A stretch of DNA of 64,000 nucleotides from Cordylochernes scorpioides (taxonomy: Eukaryota; Arthropoda; Arachnida; Pseudoscorpiones; Chernetidae): positions 58,568,899 through 58,632,898 of the forward strand of contig CP092863.1 of assembly GCA_030710605.1 (NCBI GenBank), read 5' to 3'. The notes beneath the pieces are model-generated. The model saw nothing but the letters and a program-made list of their open reading frames with translations, ran no database searches and was not told the DNA's origin. Every line of letters starts with the position of its first letter. Positions within the stretch are counted from its first letter, which is position 1. Shown piece by piece: positions 53,167-63,591 of the stretch. The position numbers and the translations under genes are program-made.

Positions 53167-55134
53167 TCAGCGAGTGAGGCCGTAAAATATTGTATATTGC
53201 GGTGGGAGATCAATCTTCCGGTTAAAACTGGGAGTACAGTTGGACACCAGTGCTTCCAGAACTAAGCGTTGGTACTTGTTTCCAATATCCCTGTATACAG
53301 AAATCGTATCGTCTAAATTAAAGGAATGGTCGAAATCTGCCATGTGTTGAAAGATGAGAGATTCTCGATCTTTGGAACGTATATTACGGTTGTGTTCGCG
53401 GATTCTAGTGGCGATGGTTCGACCAGTTTCACCTATGTAGCATTGCTCACAATCGTTGCATGATATTTTATAGATGCCGTTATTGAGGGATAGAGGGTTA
53501 AGTTTGATGGAGCTTTTTGTTATGGGGTGCCGTGAGGATGCTTCTAGGGAAGGCGAATTTTTGAAAAACGTGCGAATACCGAATTTTCGTAAAAATAACG
53601 CAATATCAGAGTTCGTGGTCGAAAAAGGAAGGACACAGACGTTTTTATACAGCGGAGGTGTAACTTTTTTGTGGTTCGGAACGTAAAAATGGCGGTCAAT
53701 AAAATTATGAGGGTAACCGGCGGATAAAAGATGGGTGTAAACGGTACGCTTCTCGGTCGTTCTAAATAAGGCAAGGGAACAATGAGTATATACCCGTTTG
53801 GAGAGAGTTTTTACCGTGGTGATTTTGTGAGAAACCGGGGCATGTGATAAAAAGTGTAAATAGGAGGGAGTGAAGTTAGGCTTGCGAAATACGGTGGTCT
53901 GAAAAGTGCCATTAGTGTTGATGACTAAAACGTCTAAAAACGGGATGCAATTAAAACATGATGGGTTGTGAGTAAAACGGAGATCATGATGGTATGAGTT
54001 TAAAACCGTGAGTATGGGGAGATGGTCGGTATCACGATGGAGGCAAAAAATGTCGTCAACGTACCTCGACCACATCTCGATCCCCAAATGATTATGGGAA
54101 ACTAACCACCGGTCCAGATTAGACATAACAATCTCAGCTGCTATTGTGGAAAGAGGGCTGCCCATAGGGGAGCCTCTCATCTGTACAAAGAAACAGCCAT
54201 TGAATTCTAAAACATTCATGTCAAGGCAGATGGTGAATAAATCCAAGATGGTTTTTTGATTATTACTAGGAAGGGTGGAAGAAGAAAGAAGTTGCTCTAG
54301 GCCATCTATGATCAGAGAATGCGGGAGGCACAGAAAGAGTGATGTCACGTCAAAAGTCGACATTGTGAGACCACGAGGTTGGGAGACATTCTTTAATCTT
54401 GTAAAAAATTCAGATGGATCTTGTACTGAGTAAAGATTATGAGTTTTGACCAGGGGTTTTAGAAGGCTAGAAAGGTATTTGGCCAGTGGTAAGGCGGGTG
54501 ACAGATGGTAAGCAACTATGGGTCTAAGGGGGACACTGGGCTTATGGGTCTTTGGTAGGCCATATATATATGGAACCCTAGAAAGATTGGAGGTAAACTG
54601 CTGGAACTGATCGGGAGTAATGCATTCGTTTCTTCTGAGCAATCTGAGTGATGATTTGTAGGCATCAGAAATAGCACAAACACGTTCAGGTGAAATCTCT
54701 TGGAAGGTATCGGAGTCTGAAAGGATATCAGACATTTTCTTCTTGTAATCATCAACTTTTAACACAACTACTTGTGAGCCCTTATCTGATTTAGTGATGA
54801 GGATATCATGATGGCTCTTGAGGGCTTTCAAGGAGGCAAGATCGCTCTTGACGGAACTGGAGCGAGATGAAGAACTCTTGTAAGCAGCAATAAGTTTGTT
54901 GGCTATGGTAGAACGGATGTGATGTTTGTCTGTGTGGGACTGGTGCTGAAGGGAAGATTCAATACAGCTAATCGTGTATAAAAGATCAGGTTCATTGGGC
55001 AACCGAAAACTAAGGCCTTTCTCTAGTAGGGATATCTGCTTGTCTGAAAATACGATGTCGGTTAGGTTAACAATGGTATCTTCAGAGGGGGAGCGGGTGC
55101 GCAAGGGAAAACCATATTTCACGTGCCAGAATTC
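53167..55134 (-). CDS. Penelope-like element RT and GIY-YIG endonuclease, 5' truncated
   Basis: An open frame of 655 codons plus stop without any lesion. From the N-terminus: a KYGFPLRTRSPS region; fingers motif YIYGLPKTHKPSVPLRPIVA; motif A MSTFDVTSLFLCLP with the catalytic aspartate; motif B GSPMGSPLSTIAAEI; motif C RYVDDIFCLH (YVDD); and C-terminal GIY-YIG endonuclease with GIYKISCNDCEQCYIGETGR, a conserved R in IREHNR and a late glutamate in LVLEAL. All known catalytic residues are present. The frame continues through the spacer with a GTG, and there is no ATG before residue ~145, so the true N-terminus is missing. Inactive in its present form unless joined to an upstream start. Confidence 0.93.
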   Translation of the reverse strand, partial: EFWHVKYGFPLRTRSPSEDTIVNLTDIVFSDKQISLLEKGLSFRLPNEPDLLYTISCIESSLQHQSHTDKHHIRSTIANKLIAAYKSSSSRSSSVKSDLASLKALKSHHDILITKSDKGSQVVVLKVDDYKKKMSDILSDSDTFQEISPERVCAISDAYKSSLRLLRRNECITPDQFQQFTSNLSRVPYIYGLPKTHKPSVPLRPIVAYHLSPALPLAKYLSSLLKPLVKTHNLYSVQDPSEFFTRLKNVSQPRGLTMSTFDVTSLFLCLPHSLIIDGLEQLLSSSTLPSNNQKTILDLFTICLDMNVLEFNGCFFVQMRGSPMGSPLSTIAAEIVMSNLDRWLVSHNHLGIEMWSRYVDDIFCLHRDTDHLPILTVLNSYHHDLRFTHNPSCFNCIPFLDVLVINTNGTFQTTVFRKPNFTPSYLHFLSHAPVSHKITTVKTLSKRVYTHCSLALFRTTEKRTVYTHLLSAGYPHNFIDRHFYVPNHKKVTPPLYKNVCVLPFSTTNSDIALFLRKFGIRTFFKNSPSLEASSRHPITKSSIKLNPLSLNNGIYKISCNDCEQCYIGETGRTIATRIREHNRNIRSKDRESLIFQHMADFDHSFNLDDTISVYRDIGNKYQRLVLEALVSNCTPSFNRKIDLPPQYTIFYGLTR

Positions 55135-55170
55135 CAGCTTCCTCTGGTGCCGGAGTTCATTCCTCTGGTG
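55135..55170. other. 36-bp spacer at the centre of the palindrome
   Basis: The spacer contains TTCCTCTGGTG twice (55139-55149 and 55160-55170). With the arm edges it forms degenerate 21-24-bp direct repeats (CCAGAATTCCAGCTTCCTCT... and CCGGAGTTCATTCCTCT...). The EcoRI-like GAATTC occurs on both edges. It is unrelated to Penelope sequence as far as I can see. Confidence 0.85.
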
Positions 55171-57138
55171 GAATTCTGGCACGTGAAATATGGTTTTCCC
55201 TTGCGCACCCGCTCCCCCTCTGAAGATACCATTGTTAACCTAACCGACATCGTATTTTCAGACAAGCAGATATCCCTACTAGAGAAAGGCCTTAGTTTTC
55301 GGTTGCCCAATGAACCTGATCTTTTATACACGATTAGCTGTATTGAATCTTCCCTTCAGCACCAGTCCCACACAGACAAACATCACATCCGTTCTACCAT
55401 AGCCAACAAACTTCTTGCTGCTTACAAGAGTTCTTCATCTCGCTCCAGTTCCGTCAAGAGCGATCTTGCCTCCTTGAAAGCCCTCAAGAGCCATCATGAT
55501 ATCCTCATCACTAAATCAGATAAGGGCTCACAAGTAGTTGTGTTAAAAGTTGATGATTACAAGAAGAAAATGTCTGATATCCTTTCAGACTCCGATACCT
55601 TCCAAGAGATTTCACCTGAACGTGTTTGTGCTATTTCTGATGCCTACAAATCATCACTCAGATTGCTCAGAAGAAACGAATGCATTACTCCCGATCAGTT
55701 CCAGCAGTTTACCTCCAATATTTCTAGGGTTCCATATATATATGGCCTACCAAAGACCCATAAGCCCAGTGTCCCCCTTAGACCCATAGTTGCTTACCAT
55801 CTGTCACCCGCCTTACCACTGGCCAAATACCTTTCTAGCCTTCTAAAACCCCTGGTCAAAACTCATAATCTTTACTCAGTACAAGATCCATCTGAATTTT
55901 TTACAAGATTAAAGAATGTCTCCCAACCTCGTGGTCTCACAATGTCGACTTTTGACGTGGCATCACTCTTTCTGTGCCTCCCGCATTCTCTGATCATAGA
56001 TGGCCTAGAGCAACTTCTTTCTTCTTCCACCCTTCCTAGTAATAATCAAAAAACCATCTTGGATTTATTCACCATCTGCCTTGACATGAATGTTTTAGAA
56101 TTCAATGGCTGTTTCTTTGTACAGATGAGAGGCTCCCCTATGGGCAGCCCTCTTTCCACAATAGCAGCTGAGATTGTTATGTCTAATCTGGACCGGTGGT
56201 TAGTTTCCCATAATCATTTGGGGATCGAGATGTGGTCGAGGTACGTTGACGACATTTTTTGCCTCCATCGTGATACCGACCATCTCCCCATACTCACGGT
56301 TTTAAACTCATACCATCATGATCTCCGTTTTACTCACAACCCATCATGTTTTAATTGCATCCCGTTTTTAGACGTTTTAGTCATCAACACTAATGGCACT
56401 TTTCAGACCACCGTATTTCGCAAGCCTAACTTCACTCCCTCCTATTTACACTTTTTATCACATGCCCCGGTTTCTCACAAAATCACCACGGTAAAAACTC
56501 TCTCCAAACGGGTATATACTCATTGTTCCCTTGCCTTATTTAGAACGATCGAGAAGCGTACCGTTTACACCCATCTTTTATCCGCCGGTTACCCTCATAA
56601 TTTTATTGACCGCCATTTTTACGTTCCGAACCACAAAAAAGTTACAACTCCGCTGTATAAAAACGTCTGTGTCCTTCCTTTTTCGACCACGAACTCTGAT
56701 ATTGCGTTATTTTTACGAAAATTCGGTATTCGCACGTTTTTCAAAAATTCGCCTTCCCTAGAAGCATCCTTACGGCACCCCATAACAAAAAGCTCCATCA
56801 AACTTAACCCTCTATCCCTCAATAACGGCATCTATAAAATATCATGCAACGATTGTGAGCAATGCTACATAGGTGAAACTGGTCGAACCATCGCCACTAG
56901 AATCCGCGAACACAACCGTAATATACGTTCCAAAGATCGAGAATCTCTCATCTTTCAACACATGGCAGATTTCGACCATTCCTTTAATTTAGACGATACG
57001 ATTTCTGTATACAGGGATATTGGAAACAAGTACCAACGCTTAGTTCTGGAAGCACTGGTGTCCAACTGTACTCCCAGTTTTAACCGGAAGATTGATCTCC
57101 CACCGCAATATACAATATTTTACGGCCTCACTCGCTGA
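55171..57138 (+). CDS. Penelope-like element RT and GIY-YIG endonuclease, second copy
   Basis: Mirror of the minus-strand frame: 655 codons, stop TGA at 57136-57138, the same motifs (YGLPKTHKP, TFDVASLF, GSPMGSPLS, RYVDDIF, GIYKISCNDCEQCYIGETGR). It differs from its partner at a few residues (for example TSNISRV for TSNLSRV, FDVASLF for FDVTSLF, VTTPLYK for VTPPLYK, EASLRH for EASSRH). No ATG is available at the start, as in the partner. The conservation of the frame in both copies indicates that the pair is young. Confidence 0.93.
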   Translation, partial: EFWHVKYGFPLRTRSPSEDTIVNLTDIVFSDKQISLLEKGLSFRLPNEPDLLYTISCIESSLQHQSHTDKHHIRSTIANKLLAAYKSSSSRSSSVKSDLASLKALKSHHDILITKSDKGSQVVVLKVDDYKKKMSDILSDSDTFQEISPERVCAISDAYKSSLRLLRRNECITPDQFQQFTSNISRVPYIYGLPKTHKPSVPLRPIVAYHLSPALPLAKYLSSLLKPLVKTHNLYSVQDPSEFFTRLKNVSQPRGLTMSTFDVASLFLCLPHSLIIDGLEQLLSSSTLPSNNQKTILDLFTICLDMNVLEFNGCFFVQMRGSPMGSPLSTIAAEIVMSNLDRWLVSHNHLGIEMWSRYVDDIFCLHRDTDHLPILTVLNSYHHDLRFTHNPSCFNCIPFLDVLVINTNGTFQTTVFRKPNFTPSYLHFLSHAPVSHKITTVKTLSKRVYTHCSLALFRTIEKRTVYTHLLSAGYPHNFIDRHFYVPNHKKVTTPLYKNVCVLPFSTTNSDIALFLRKFGIRTFFKNSPSLEASLRHPITKSSIKLNPLSLNNGIYKISCNDCEQCYIGETGRTIATRIREHNRNIRSKDRESLIFQHMADFDHSFNLDDTISVYRDIGNKYQRLVLEALVSNCTPSFNRKIDLPPQYTIFYGLTR

Positions 57139-57467
57139 TATGTTTCTGGGTTTTTATTGTTATTTACGGTTCAATTTTTATCTCCGTGTTTTGCCTTCAG
57201 ATTTAATTTTTATCTCCGTTTTTGCCTCTGTTTCTCACACAGAGTTTGTTTTATTTTTATTTGTAAATATGCAAATTCCCCTTTCCAATCTCCCGTATGT
57301 AAAATTCCTTATTCTTTGCGCGTATATATGTAAATATTTTCGCTTATAAATATGGCACTTCTTTGTCTACACTTGTATTAGACCTGAAGAAGGGCAGTTG
57401 CTGCCTGAAAGCTCGTCGTGTTCTATTAAAAGAATCTTACCACGTTACCCTGTTTTTCTTTGAATAT
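57139..57467 (+). repeat. Penelope 3' UTR and tail, right arm
   Basis: Non-coding 3' region with repeated TTTTTATCTCCGT segments (57175-57225), then the tail TAGACCTGAAGAAGGGC...GAAAGCTCGTCGTG, TATTAAAAGAATCTTACCACG and the end TTTCTTTGAATAT. The left arm carries the mirror copy at 52838-53166. Confidence 0.85.
57380..57425 (+). ncRNA. Hammerhead-like motif in right Penelope tail
   Basis: CTGAAGA (57384-57390), AGGGCAG-TTG-CTGCCT stem II with one bulged base, GAAA (57407-57410) and GCTCGTC. The core follows CUGANGA...GAAA and lies where Penelope-like elements are known to carry hammerheads. Stem I partners are poor (TAGAC against GTGTTCTA), and stem III cannot be drawn cleanly, so this is a candidate only. 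Confidence 0.5.
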
Positions 57468-57564
57468 TACAGCGTGGCGATATGATAAAGATATATATGA
57501 ATATACATTGACATTTGTAAATATAGAGAGTAATTATATTATGATGCATTAGCGCGCTATCTGT

Positions 57565-57664
57565 TATCAAAATTCGAAACTATTATAGACGTGTATGATT
57601 CTTTTTAATTGTTTATTTTTAAAAAGAATCACATACGCGTCTATAAAAGTTTCGAATTTTGATA
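57565..57664. repeat. Fold-back repeat with ~41-bp arms
   Basis: TATCAAAATTCGAAACTATT, ATAGACGTGTATGATTCTTTTT on the left is mirrored by AAAAAGAATCACATACGCGTCTAT and AAAGTTTCGAATTTTGATA on the right, with a loop of about a dozen bases. One half of the same repeat (TTAGACGCGTAAGATTCTTTTT) occurs near 23360. Confidence 0.8.
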
Positions 57665-57667
57665 AAA

Positions 57668-58085
57668 TATAGAGAATGTTTTGCTCTGTTAGAATTTTGT
57701 TCCTGCATATTAAAAATGAACTGGCTTCGCCAGTGGTCTGCTTTATGGAATTTTTTCCTGGGAGTTGCCCTATTTTTAGACATTTTATACATATTATAAT
57801 GAAATGGGTCATGGTTCTATTATTTTATAAGTGACCTATTAAAAAAAAATCCCTGGTCATGGCGAGTGATTGTATAAAAATACAGAAAGTCATTTGAATA
57901 AACATTATATGACTCAATTGAAATAAATAATAAAATATTTAAAAATTTAGTATTTAGTTTATTTTTGTTTTTCTTGGTTGAAAATGTGACAAAAACCCTA
58001 TTCCTTGCTCTATATACTTTGAAAATATCAGCCAGAATAGTTACGTATTGAGGACGTACATATTCGACAAACATATATACACATA
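57668..58085 (+). repeat. RTE-like dispersed repeat copy
   Basis: TGTTAGAATTTTGTTCCTGC, GGCTTCGCCAGTGGTCTGC, then, after AT-rich sequence, TATCAGCCAGAATAGTTACG and ATTGAGGACGTACATATTCG, which match 2400-2700 in order. No coding region. Confidence 0.5.
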
Positions 58086-58106
58086 AATACATTGACTTAT
58101 ATATAT

Positions 58107-58605
58107 GTAATATCGTTGCAAATGTGCCGACGAATGGATGAACTGGCAGTCGTGTACGTGAGGCGAGTGTTGATGTTTTTCCCACACGCGGACAACAAGA
58201 AGCAGAGGCAGGGCTAGATGTTAACGCCGAGAGTTATCGGGGACAGCCCACGGGACAGAGGTAGAGGCCATGACACAAACTTGGATGCTTATCACGGAGA
58301 CATGGAGGGAGAGACTGTGTGAGAGACAGGCTGAAGCGGACTGTCCGATGGCCACCCTCTAGAACATCTGCTGCTGACTTCTTGTCAAAATCTGTCCTGT
58401 TTTCAGGGGTCGTCTATAAAGAGTCCCTGGGGGCCGGCCCCACATGGGCGTTGGCATTTTCCTCCCCTCTGTCCCTGCCACCAGCTGACCGCTCTCTCTT
58501 TGGATCTTTATTTTGATGTCAACATTTTTGGTTTTACATACAAATAGGGGTTTACAGCTATTATTAATAAAGATATAGCATATATACAAAGTATGAGGGT
58601 GGTAG
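58107..58605 (-). repeat. Possible 3' LTR of the minus-strand Gypsy element
   Basis: A GC-rich block that on the minus strand would begin TGCTACCACCCTC and end ATTACA, with AATAAAGATCC as a polyadenylation-like signal (58510). The matching LTR would lie beyond 64000, so this cannot be confirmed. No polypurine tract is obvious. Confidence 0.3.
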
Positions 58606-59259
58606 CAAATAGAAACAGTGTACATTTTAATAGAAGGTAGGATATTTTAAGGCATCGGCTCTAACTAATTGGGAGATATGTGACATATATTAAAAGTGTC
58701 ATTATTATACAGTTTTAAAATATACGATAGAATGTGCCCCCGGTGATGAAGGTTTGTTTGGGGGAAATGAAATAACATGAATGATGACCTAACAAACATA
58801 TTATAAAATCAAAAGAAATAATTTGGGCACAAATTAGTTAAAATTATTATAAGTATAGGAGTATAAAATAGGACAATAATATGATGATGACGTCTCAATA
58901 AGATTATGAATATGATGAAAGAAAAATGCATAAGAATAAATAATAAAATTGAGAAAATATGCAAAATAAAATTAGAAATGCCGTAATTGGCATTTACTTA
59001 TAGAAAAAAAAATTGAGAACCTATTGAATGAAAAAATAACTAAAAGAAAAGCATAAATCTATTAATTCGAACTAAGATTATAAGTTGACGCAGAGGGTTG
59101 ATGAGAGTATATGGTATGTCTGAGTATGTTCCTGCAAAGAAATAGCTTAATGAATTCTGCAATGCAGTACGACTTGTGTTAGTGAGGTACTGTTTTCATT
59201 AACAGAACGTTCAAGATAATTCAGTCTGCATTATTAGTTAAGACTAGCAGGGAGAGGTA

Positions 59260-59800
59260 GGTAGGTTGAAGAATGTGGAAAGGTAAAGGTAAACGCAAGA
59301 GATATACTGCTGCCAATAATGATGGTACCCGGTTTGTATGATGAAAATAAAAGATAAAAATGATAAAATGATAAAAATGATGAACCGGGTAATGAAAATA
59401 AATAAAAAAATCTAGCTGGGTATCCTGAGCTCACTATTGGGAACAATATAGCGAGGAAGGATTTTCCAGTTGGATTAATAAAAAAAAATCTGACGAGTAA
59501 GAATCTCTTGAGGGGAATATATGGGATTTAGGAATGAAGAAAGAGAAGGTAGTTGCAAGGGTTGTTCTGTTGCCAATGATTATTTCACCCGACTTGAATG
59601 GTAATAAAAAAAAAGATGATTGGTAATGATGAGCCGGGTGATAAGAAAAAAAATCTAGCTGGGTATCCTGAACTTATTATTGGGAATGATATAGCGAGGA
59701 AGGATTTCTCAGTTGGATTAATCAATGAAAAAAAAAAATTGGCGAACAGGAAGCCCTTGGGGCAATGCATGAGAATGTATGGGCAGGGTAGGTTAGGATA
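59260..59800. repeat. Tandem duplication of about 255 bp
   Basis: Two imperfect copies (about 59265-59515 and 59520-59800) share GCCAATAATGAT/GCCAATGATTAT, GAACCGGGTAATG/GAGCCGGGTGAT, AATCTAGCTGGGTATCCTGA, AATATAGCGAGGAAGGATTT/GATATAGCGAGGAAGGATTT and AGTTGGATTAAT. It lies in the non-coding part between pol and the presumed 3' LTR. Confidence 0.75.
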
Positions 59801-59820
59801 CGTCAACGATAAAATTTGAA

Positions 59821-60144
59821 AAAGCAATAGAAAAAATATATAATCAAAAATATTGATTTTGAAATGATTTTTAAAATATTAATACATGAGAGAAAATGTT
59901 TTAAAATGTTTCAAAAATATAATCCCACAAAAAGAGTAAACATATTTACAATGTCCCACTAGGATTTTTCTAAAAAGGAAAGAAAAGGTTTATTAAATAG
60001 TTGGTTGACCACTGTGTGACGGCATGTGACTAGAAGATGGCGTGTCAACTTCCTGATGGGGGACGGTTATTCCTGGCCGCGTTAACTACAGCTGGATGGG
60101 TCATTGGGGATTTTACAGTTCTTGGAAGTTTTGTGAATTAGCTC
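59821..60144. other. Non-coding 3' part of the Gypsy element
   Basis: AT-rich to 59960, then GC-balanced. No frame after the integrase C-terminus; no env-like gene. Confidence 0.4.
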
Positions 60145-61276
60145 TTTATAAAAATAAATCGGGGGACAAATGATTGAATGGTTCTAAGTTTCGGGGAGTT
60201 ATACATTTATCTGTTGAAATAAACAGGTGAGGACTTAGATGTTTCAAAGGAGCTTTTCTCCTAACTCTATCTATGGCGTCTAGTTTAGGTGGCGAAATAT
60301 AGAGGACTTCTTCATTATAATACTTTAACTTATTTACATGTACAGTATCGCTACCACTACGTGCAATTTTATTGGGCCTATTTATGCGTACAACATTATC
60401 TGAAATTATTTCAATTATCTTATAAGGGCCTGTAAAGTAGGGTACTAACTTGCCGCTATCTGGGTGATGGTAAATAATACTAAATCCCCAATGGCGAATT
60501 GTGGGGTGTTATGCTTATTATCATACTTAATTTTTTCTTTAGCGTGCCTATCATTTGTACGTTGTACTGCTAACCTCCTACTTTCTACTACATTAGGGTA
60601 TGGGGGCTTATATGATTATTTAAGACTGATGGTATTATATTAAACATTAAAAATATAGAAGGGAATCCGGTTATCGTATGGGGGGTGTCGTTATATTTTT
60701 GAGTTACTATCCTAATTAACTTAGTCCAGGAGGTTCTTGGATTCTCTAGGTGCAACAATCTCAGCTTCCCGGGGAGTGTCGCGTTGAGACGTTCACATAG
60801 ACCGTTAGCCTTAGGATTATTCGCGGTGGTTAGAAGAGGCTGCATCCCGTGTTTTATTAAAAACCTTCTGAACTTCGGGGAAGTAAATGCAGGTGCTCGG
60901 TCTGAGAGAAGGCGTTTTGGACGACCAAACTGTAATACCTTTTTGAGGCATTGAATATATGTAATTATACTAGTTGACTTACTGGGGAAAGTCCAGTGGA
61001 ACGACTTAAGTGGTCTACTATTACATGTAGATATGATTTCTTATTACCGTACTTTAAAAAACCTGAAATAGTATCTATTGATAACATGTCGTAGGGTTGT
61101 AATGATATAGGGGGACGCTCTAGTCTACCATACAGGGGACCTTTTGGTTTTTTTATAAGTTGACATGTGGGACAGTATCTGTTATACTTGACTATTGATT
61201 TGGTCATCCCACACCAGGTATACTGGGTGGAGATGAGCCTAATCATTTGGGATACACCGGGATGGTTATATTCCAA
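60145..61276 (-). pseudogene. Gypsy integrase
   Basis: Minus strand. 60965-61276: zinc finger with H (PGVSQ region) and C..C in NRYCPTCQLIKKPKGP, then the core start MLSIDTISGFL with the first aspartate. 60588-60845: TANNPKANGLCERLNATL with the catalytic glutamate; the segment with the second aspartate lies in a shifted frame between them. 60145-60490: integrase C-terminal region KLVPYFTGPYKIIEIISDN, then VHVNKLKYY, a typical Gypsy C-terminal SH3-like domain. Frameshifts occur near 60490-60590 and 60846-60964. No chromodomain seen. Confidence 0.85.
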
Positions 61277-61317
61277 ATGTACTTTATTGATTAATGTATG
61301 TTGTAAAGGAGGGGGAA

Positions 61318-62760
61318 CTATGATCTTAGCGATACCTTTACGCTTAATTGTATGGAGGCCGTCTGTATTCGTTTAATAAGTGATGATGGGGGTTGTAGGG
61401 GCTGTTTTTCTTTTATTTGGCTGGACGTGAGGAATCCACATATAGGATTGCGGGACAGTAGGTCCGCCTCGTACTGCGTATTCCTCTTTATATATTTTAT
61501 ATCGTATTCGTAAACGGACATTTTTAAGCTCCACCTGAAGAGTCTACCTGTGGAATTTTTTTTATGGTTTAGCCACTGGAGTGCATGATGATCTGTTAAA
61601 ATGGTGAACCTTACGCCCGCGAGATAGATGCGGAATTTTCCACACTATCAATTACAGCAAGGCACTCCAATTCCGTGATGCTATAATTCTTCTCGTGTGG
61701 TCTGAGTGCTCTGCTATAATATTGCACAGAGTGTAGGGTGCCGTCGGGGTGCTGTTGTTTCAGGATGCCAGCTATCCCTTGAAGTGAGGCATCACAGAAT
61801 AGCTGACATGGCAACCCTTCCTTGAAGAGGTGTAGAATCGGTTTTGAGGTCAAACACTTCTTTAGAGTGTCAAAGGAACTTTGACAATGTGCATCCCAGC
61901 GCCATGGGGTATCTTTTTTAAGAAGATTATTGAGGGGGCTCCTAACACGGACGTGATCTTTAATAAACTTATTATATACATTAATGGCGCCTAGGAATGA
62001 TTGGAGGGATTTAACGTTAGTAGGGACTTTAATTGCGTTAATTACTTCTATATTTCTAACTAGTGGGCTGTAAGTACCTGACGATATTGTATAACCTAAT
62101 AATTCTATGGTAGTCCTAAAAAAGTCACATTTGTTGTAGTTTAATCTAAAGTTTTCCATATTACACATAATAAAAAACTGTTGTAATTGACTTATATGTT
62201 CCTCTATGGAATTTGAGAATATAATGAAATCATCGAAGTAATGCGCTATAAAATTCAAATTATTTCCCTGTAATATCTGACTGACAGCTCGTTCATACAC
62301 CTGTGGTCCTATTTTAATCCCGTAGGGTAATCTCCGGAAGTTGTACTGACCCTTTAACGTGACAAAAGATAATAAATTTCTATCAGGGGGACTTATTTCA
62401 ATGGACCAGTATGCTGATGAAAAATCTGCGCGGGAATAAATTTTGGCGTTCGCTAATTTATCTAATATATTGTCTATGAGCGGAAGAGGGTGAATATCTG
62501 AGGAAATAATTCGTTAAGGCGGCGGTATTCTACACAGAAGCGTTTTGTATTATCCTTTTTGGTGACTAAAGTAACGGTGGAGGAATAGGGGAGAGAGAAG
62601 GCTCTATAATATTATACTCTAACATTTTATCTATTTGTTCCTGTATTTCACGCTGGTCTGAAAGAGATGTACGATACGGCCTCAGTGTGATTATCTTATC
62701 TGAAATTTTCCTAATATTAATGGGGGGGAATTTTCAATTTTGGAATATCATATTTGTTAG
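61318..62760 (-). pseudogene. Gypsy reverse transcriptase and RNase H
   Basis: Minus strand. 62480-62760 holds the RT start ('SPYSSTVTLVTKKDNTKRFCVEYRRLNEL') with frameshifts. 61611-62300 holds HYFDDFIIFSNS (catalytic YFDD), LNYNKCDFFRTTIELLGYTI, the connection RSPLNNLLKKDTPWRW, and RNase H with LFCDASLQGIAGIL and ITELECLAVIDS. 61318-61521 holds the RNase H end (EYDIKYIKRNTQYEADLLSR). Stops lie between segments. The element is related to, but clearly different from, the Gypsy fragment at 25.8-27.3 kb. Confidence 0.88.
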
Positions 62761-62769
62761 TGGAAAAGA

Positions 62770-63237
62770 TATTCGAATATATTTTAACAATATCTATAAA
62801 AGCTAAGGGAATATCACTTCTATAAAACATGAATTACAATTCTCATTAAACATTTTACATTGATGTTCGGAAGAACATGATGATGATAATGAATATGAAT
62901 GGGGGGCATGGAATAAAGTTTGGCTGGGCGCAATTTTGTCATAATGGATAAAGGTCTTAGACAGGGTGGTGGGACATGGTATGGGATGGACATTTTCCTC
63001 TTTCAATGATGGGGAATGTGAGTTAGTCATGTCATGGCCCATGTTGGGAGGATTGAGGTCACCTTCTCAATCATTACATGGGGTCACATAGGGTATATGG
63101 TACCATCTCTTAGACAAAGGAGCATCACATTGGTAGATAGACTGTTTATAAAAGTTTAACGTTAAACAAAACTTACTAATTGAATTTAAAGATAAGATAC
63201 CAAAAGGTAATGAATTATTTATTACGTAGAATTTGAC
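62770..63237 (-). other. Gypsy protease-RT linker, no clear domain
   Basis: The frame at 62803-63042 (-) is a histidine/serine-rich linker-like sequence. Coding is plausible by position but not shown by motifs. Confidence 0.3.
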
Positions 63238-63591
63238 CTATTTGTTTATTTTTCCTATAGTAATGGTTAAATAGGTATACCCTTTTTTATGCACGTGATT
63301 AGATATAGAATTGATTAGCATATGACATGGGTATAATTTTAAAGGGTTGGGTAAATTTACACTTAGGTGCTTGAAAATATGCCAATTAATTATATTAATG
63401 GAGGCTCCTGTGTCTAAGAGGAATGGACAACGTAGGTTGTCTAAAATATGCGTATTGCATATAATATTATGTGGTTCAGGGACAAAAGGAGGTGGTTCCG
63501 CTGCCTTCTGTGGTGTGGGATGAACTTGCCACGGGAAAGTTGTGGGCACCACCTTGTTCTGGCCGAAAGTTCTGCCAGCTATTCTGACCAT
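63238..63591 (-). pseudogene. Gypsy aspartic protease
   Basis: PFLLDTGASINIINWHIFK carries the retropepsin active site DTGAS. Start ATG at 63591 is in frame, but the real polyprotein continues upstream into gag in a shifted frame (63592-63717: 'ELTDWYATMNRVKG', then 'PNVPPTSVLHHM...'). It is followed downstream by a serine/histidine-rich linker to RT. Confidence 0.82.

Larger units (their letters stand above)
52838..57467. mobile_element. Head-to-head palindrome of two Penelope-like retroelements
   Basis: The left arm 52838-55134 is the inverted copy of the right arm 55171-57467. Both are 2,297 bp, so no indel separates them, around a 36-bp spacer (55135-55170). At least six amino-acid and several other base differences between the arms were seen by eye. 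The 5' ends meet at the centre, and both copies are 5' truncated at the same base (GAATTC). The outer ends carry identical tails ending GTTTTTCTTTGAATAT. No target duplication was found at the outer borders. Confidence 0.93.

Noticed and set aside
52838-57467. Palindrome as a pure fold-back sequencing artefact
   Set aside because: The arms differ at several codons and UTR positions, which a hairpin read-through artefact would not normally produce in an assembly. It is still worth checking with long reads.
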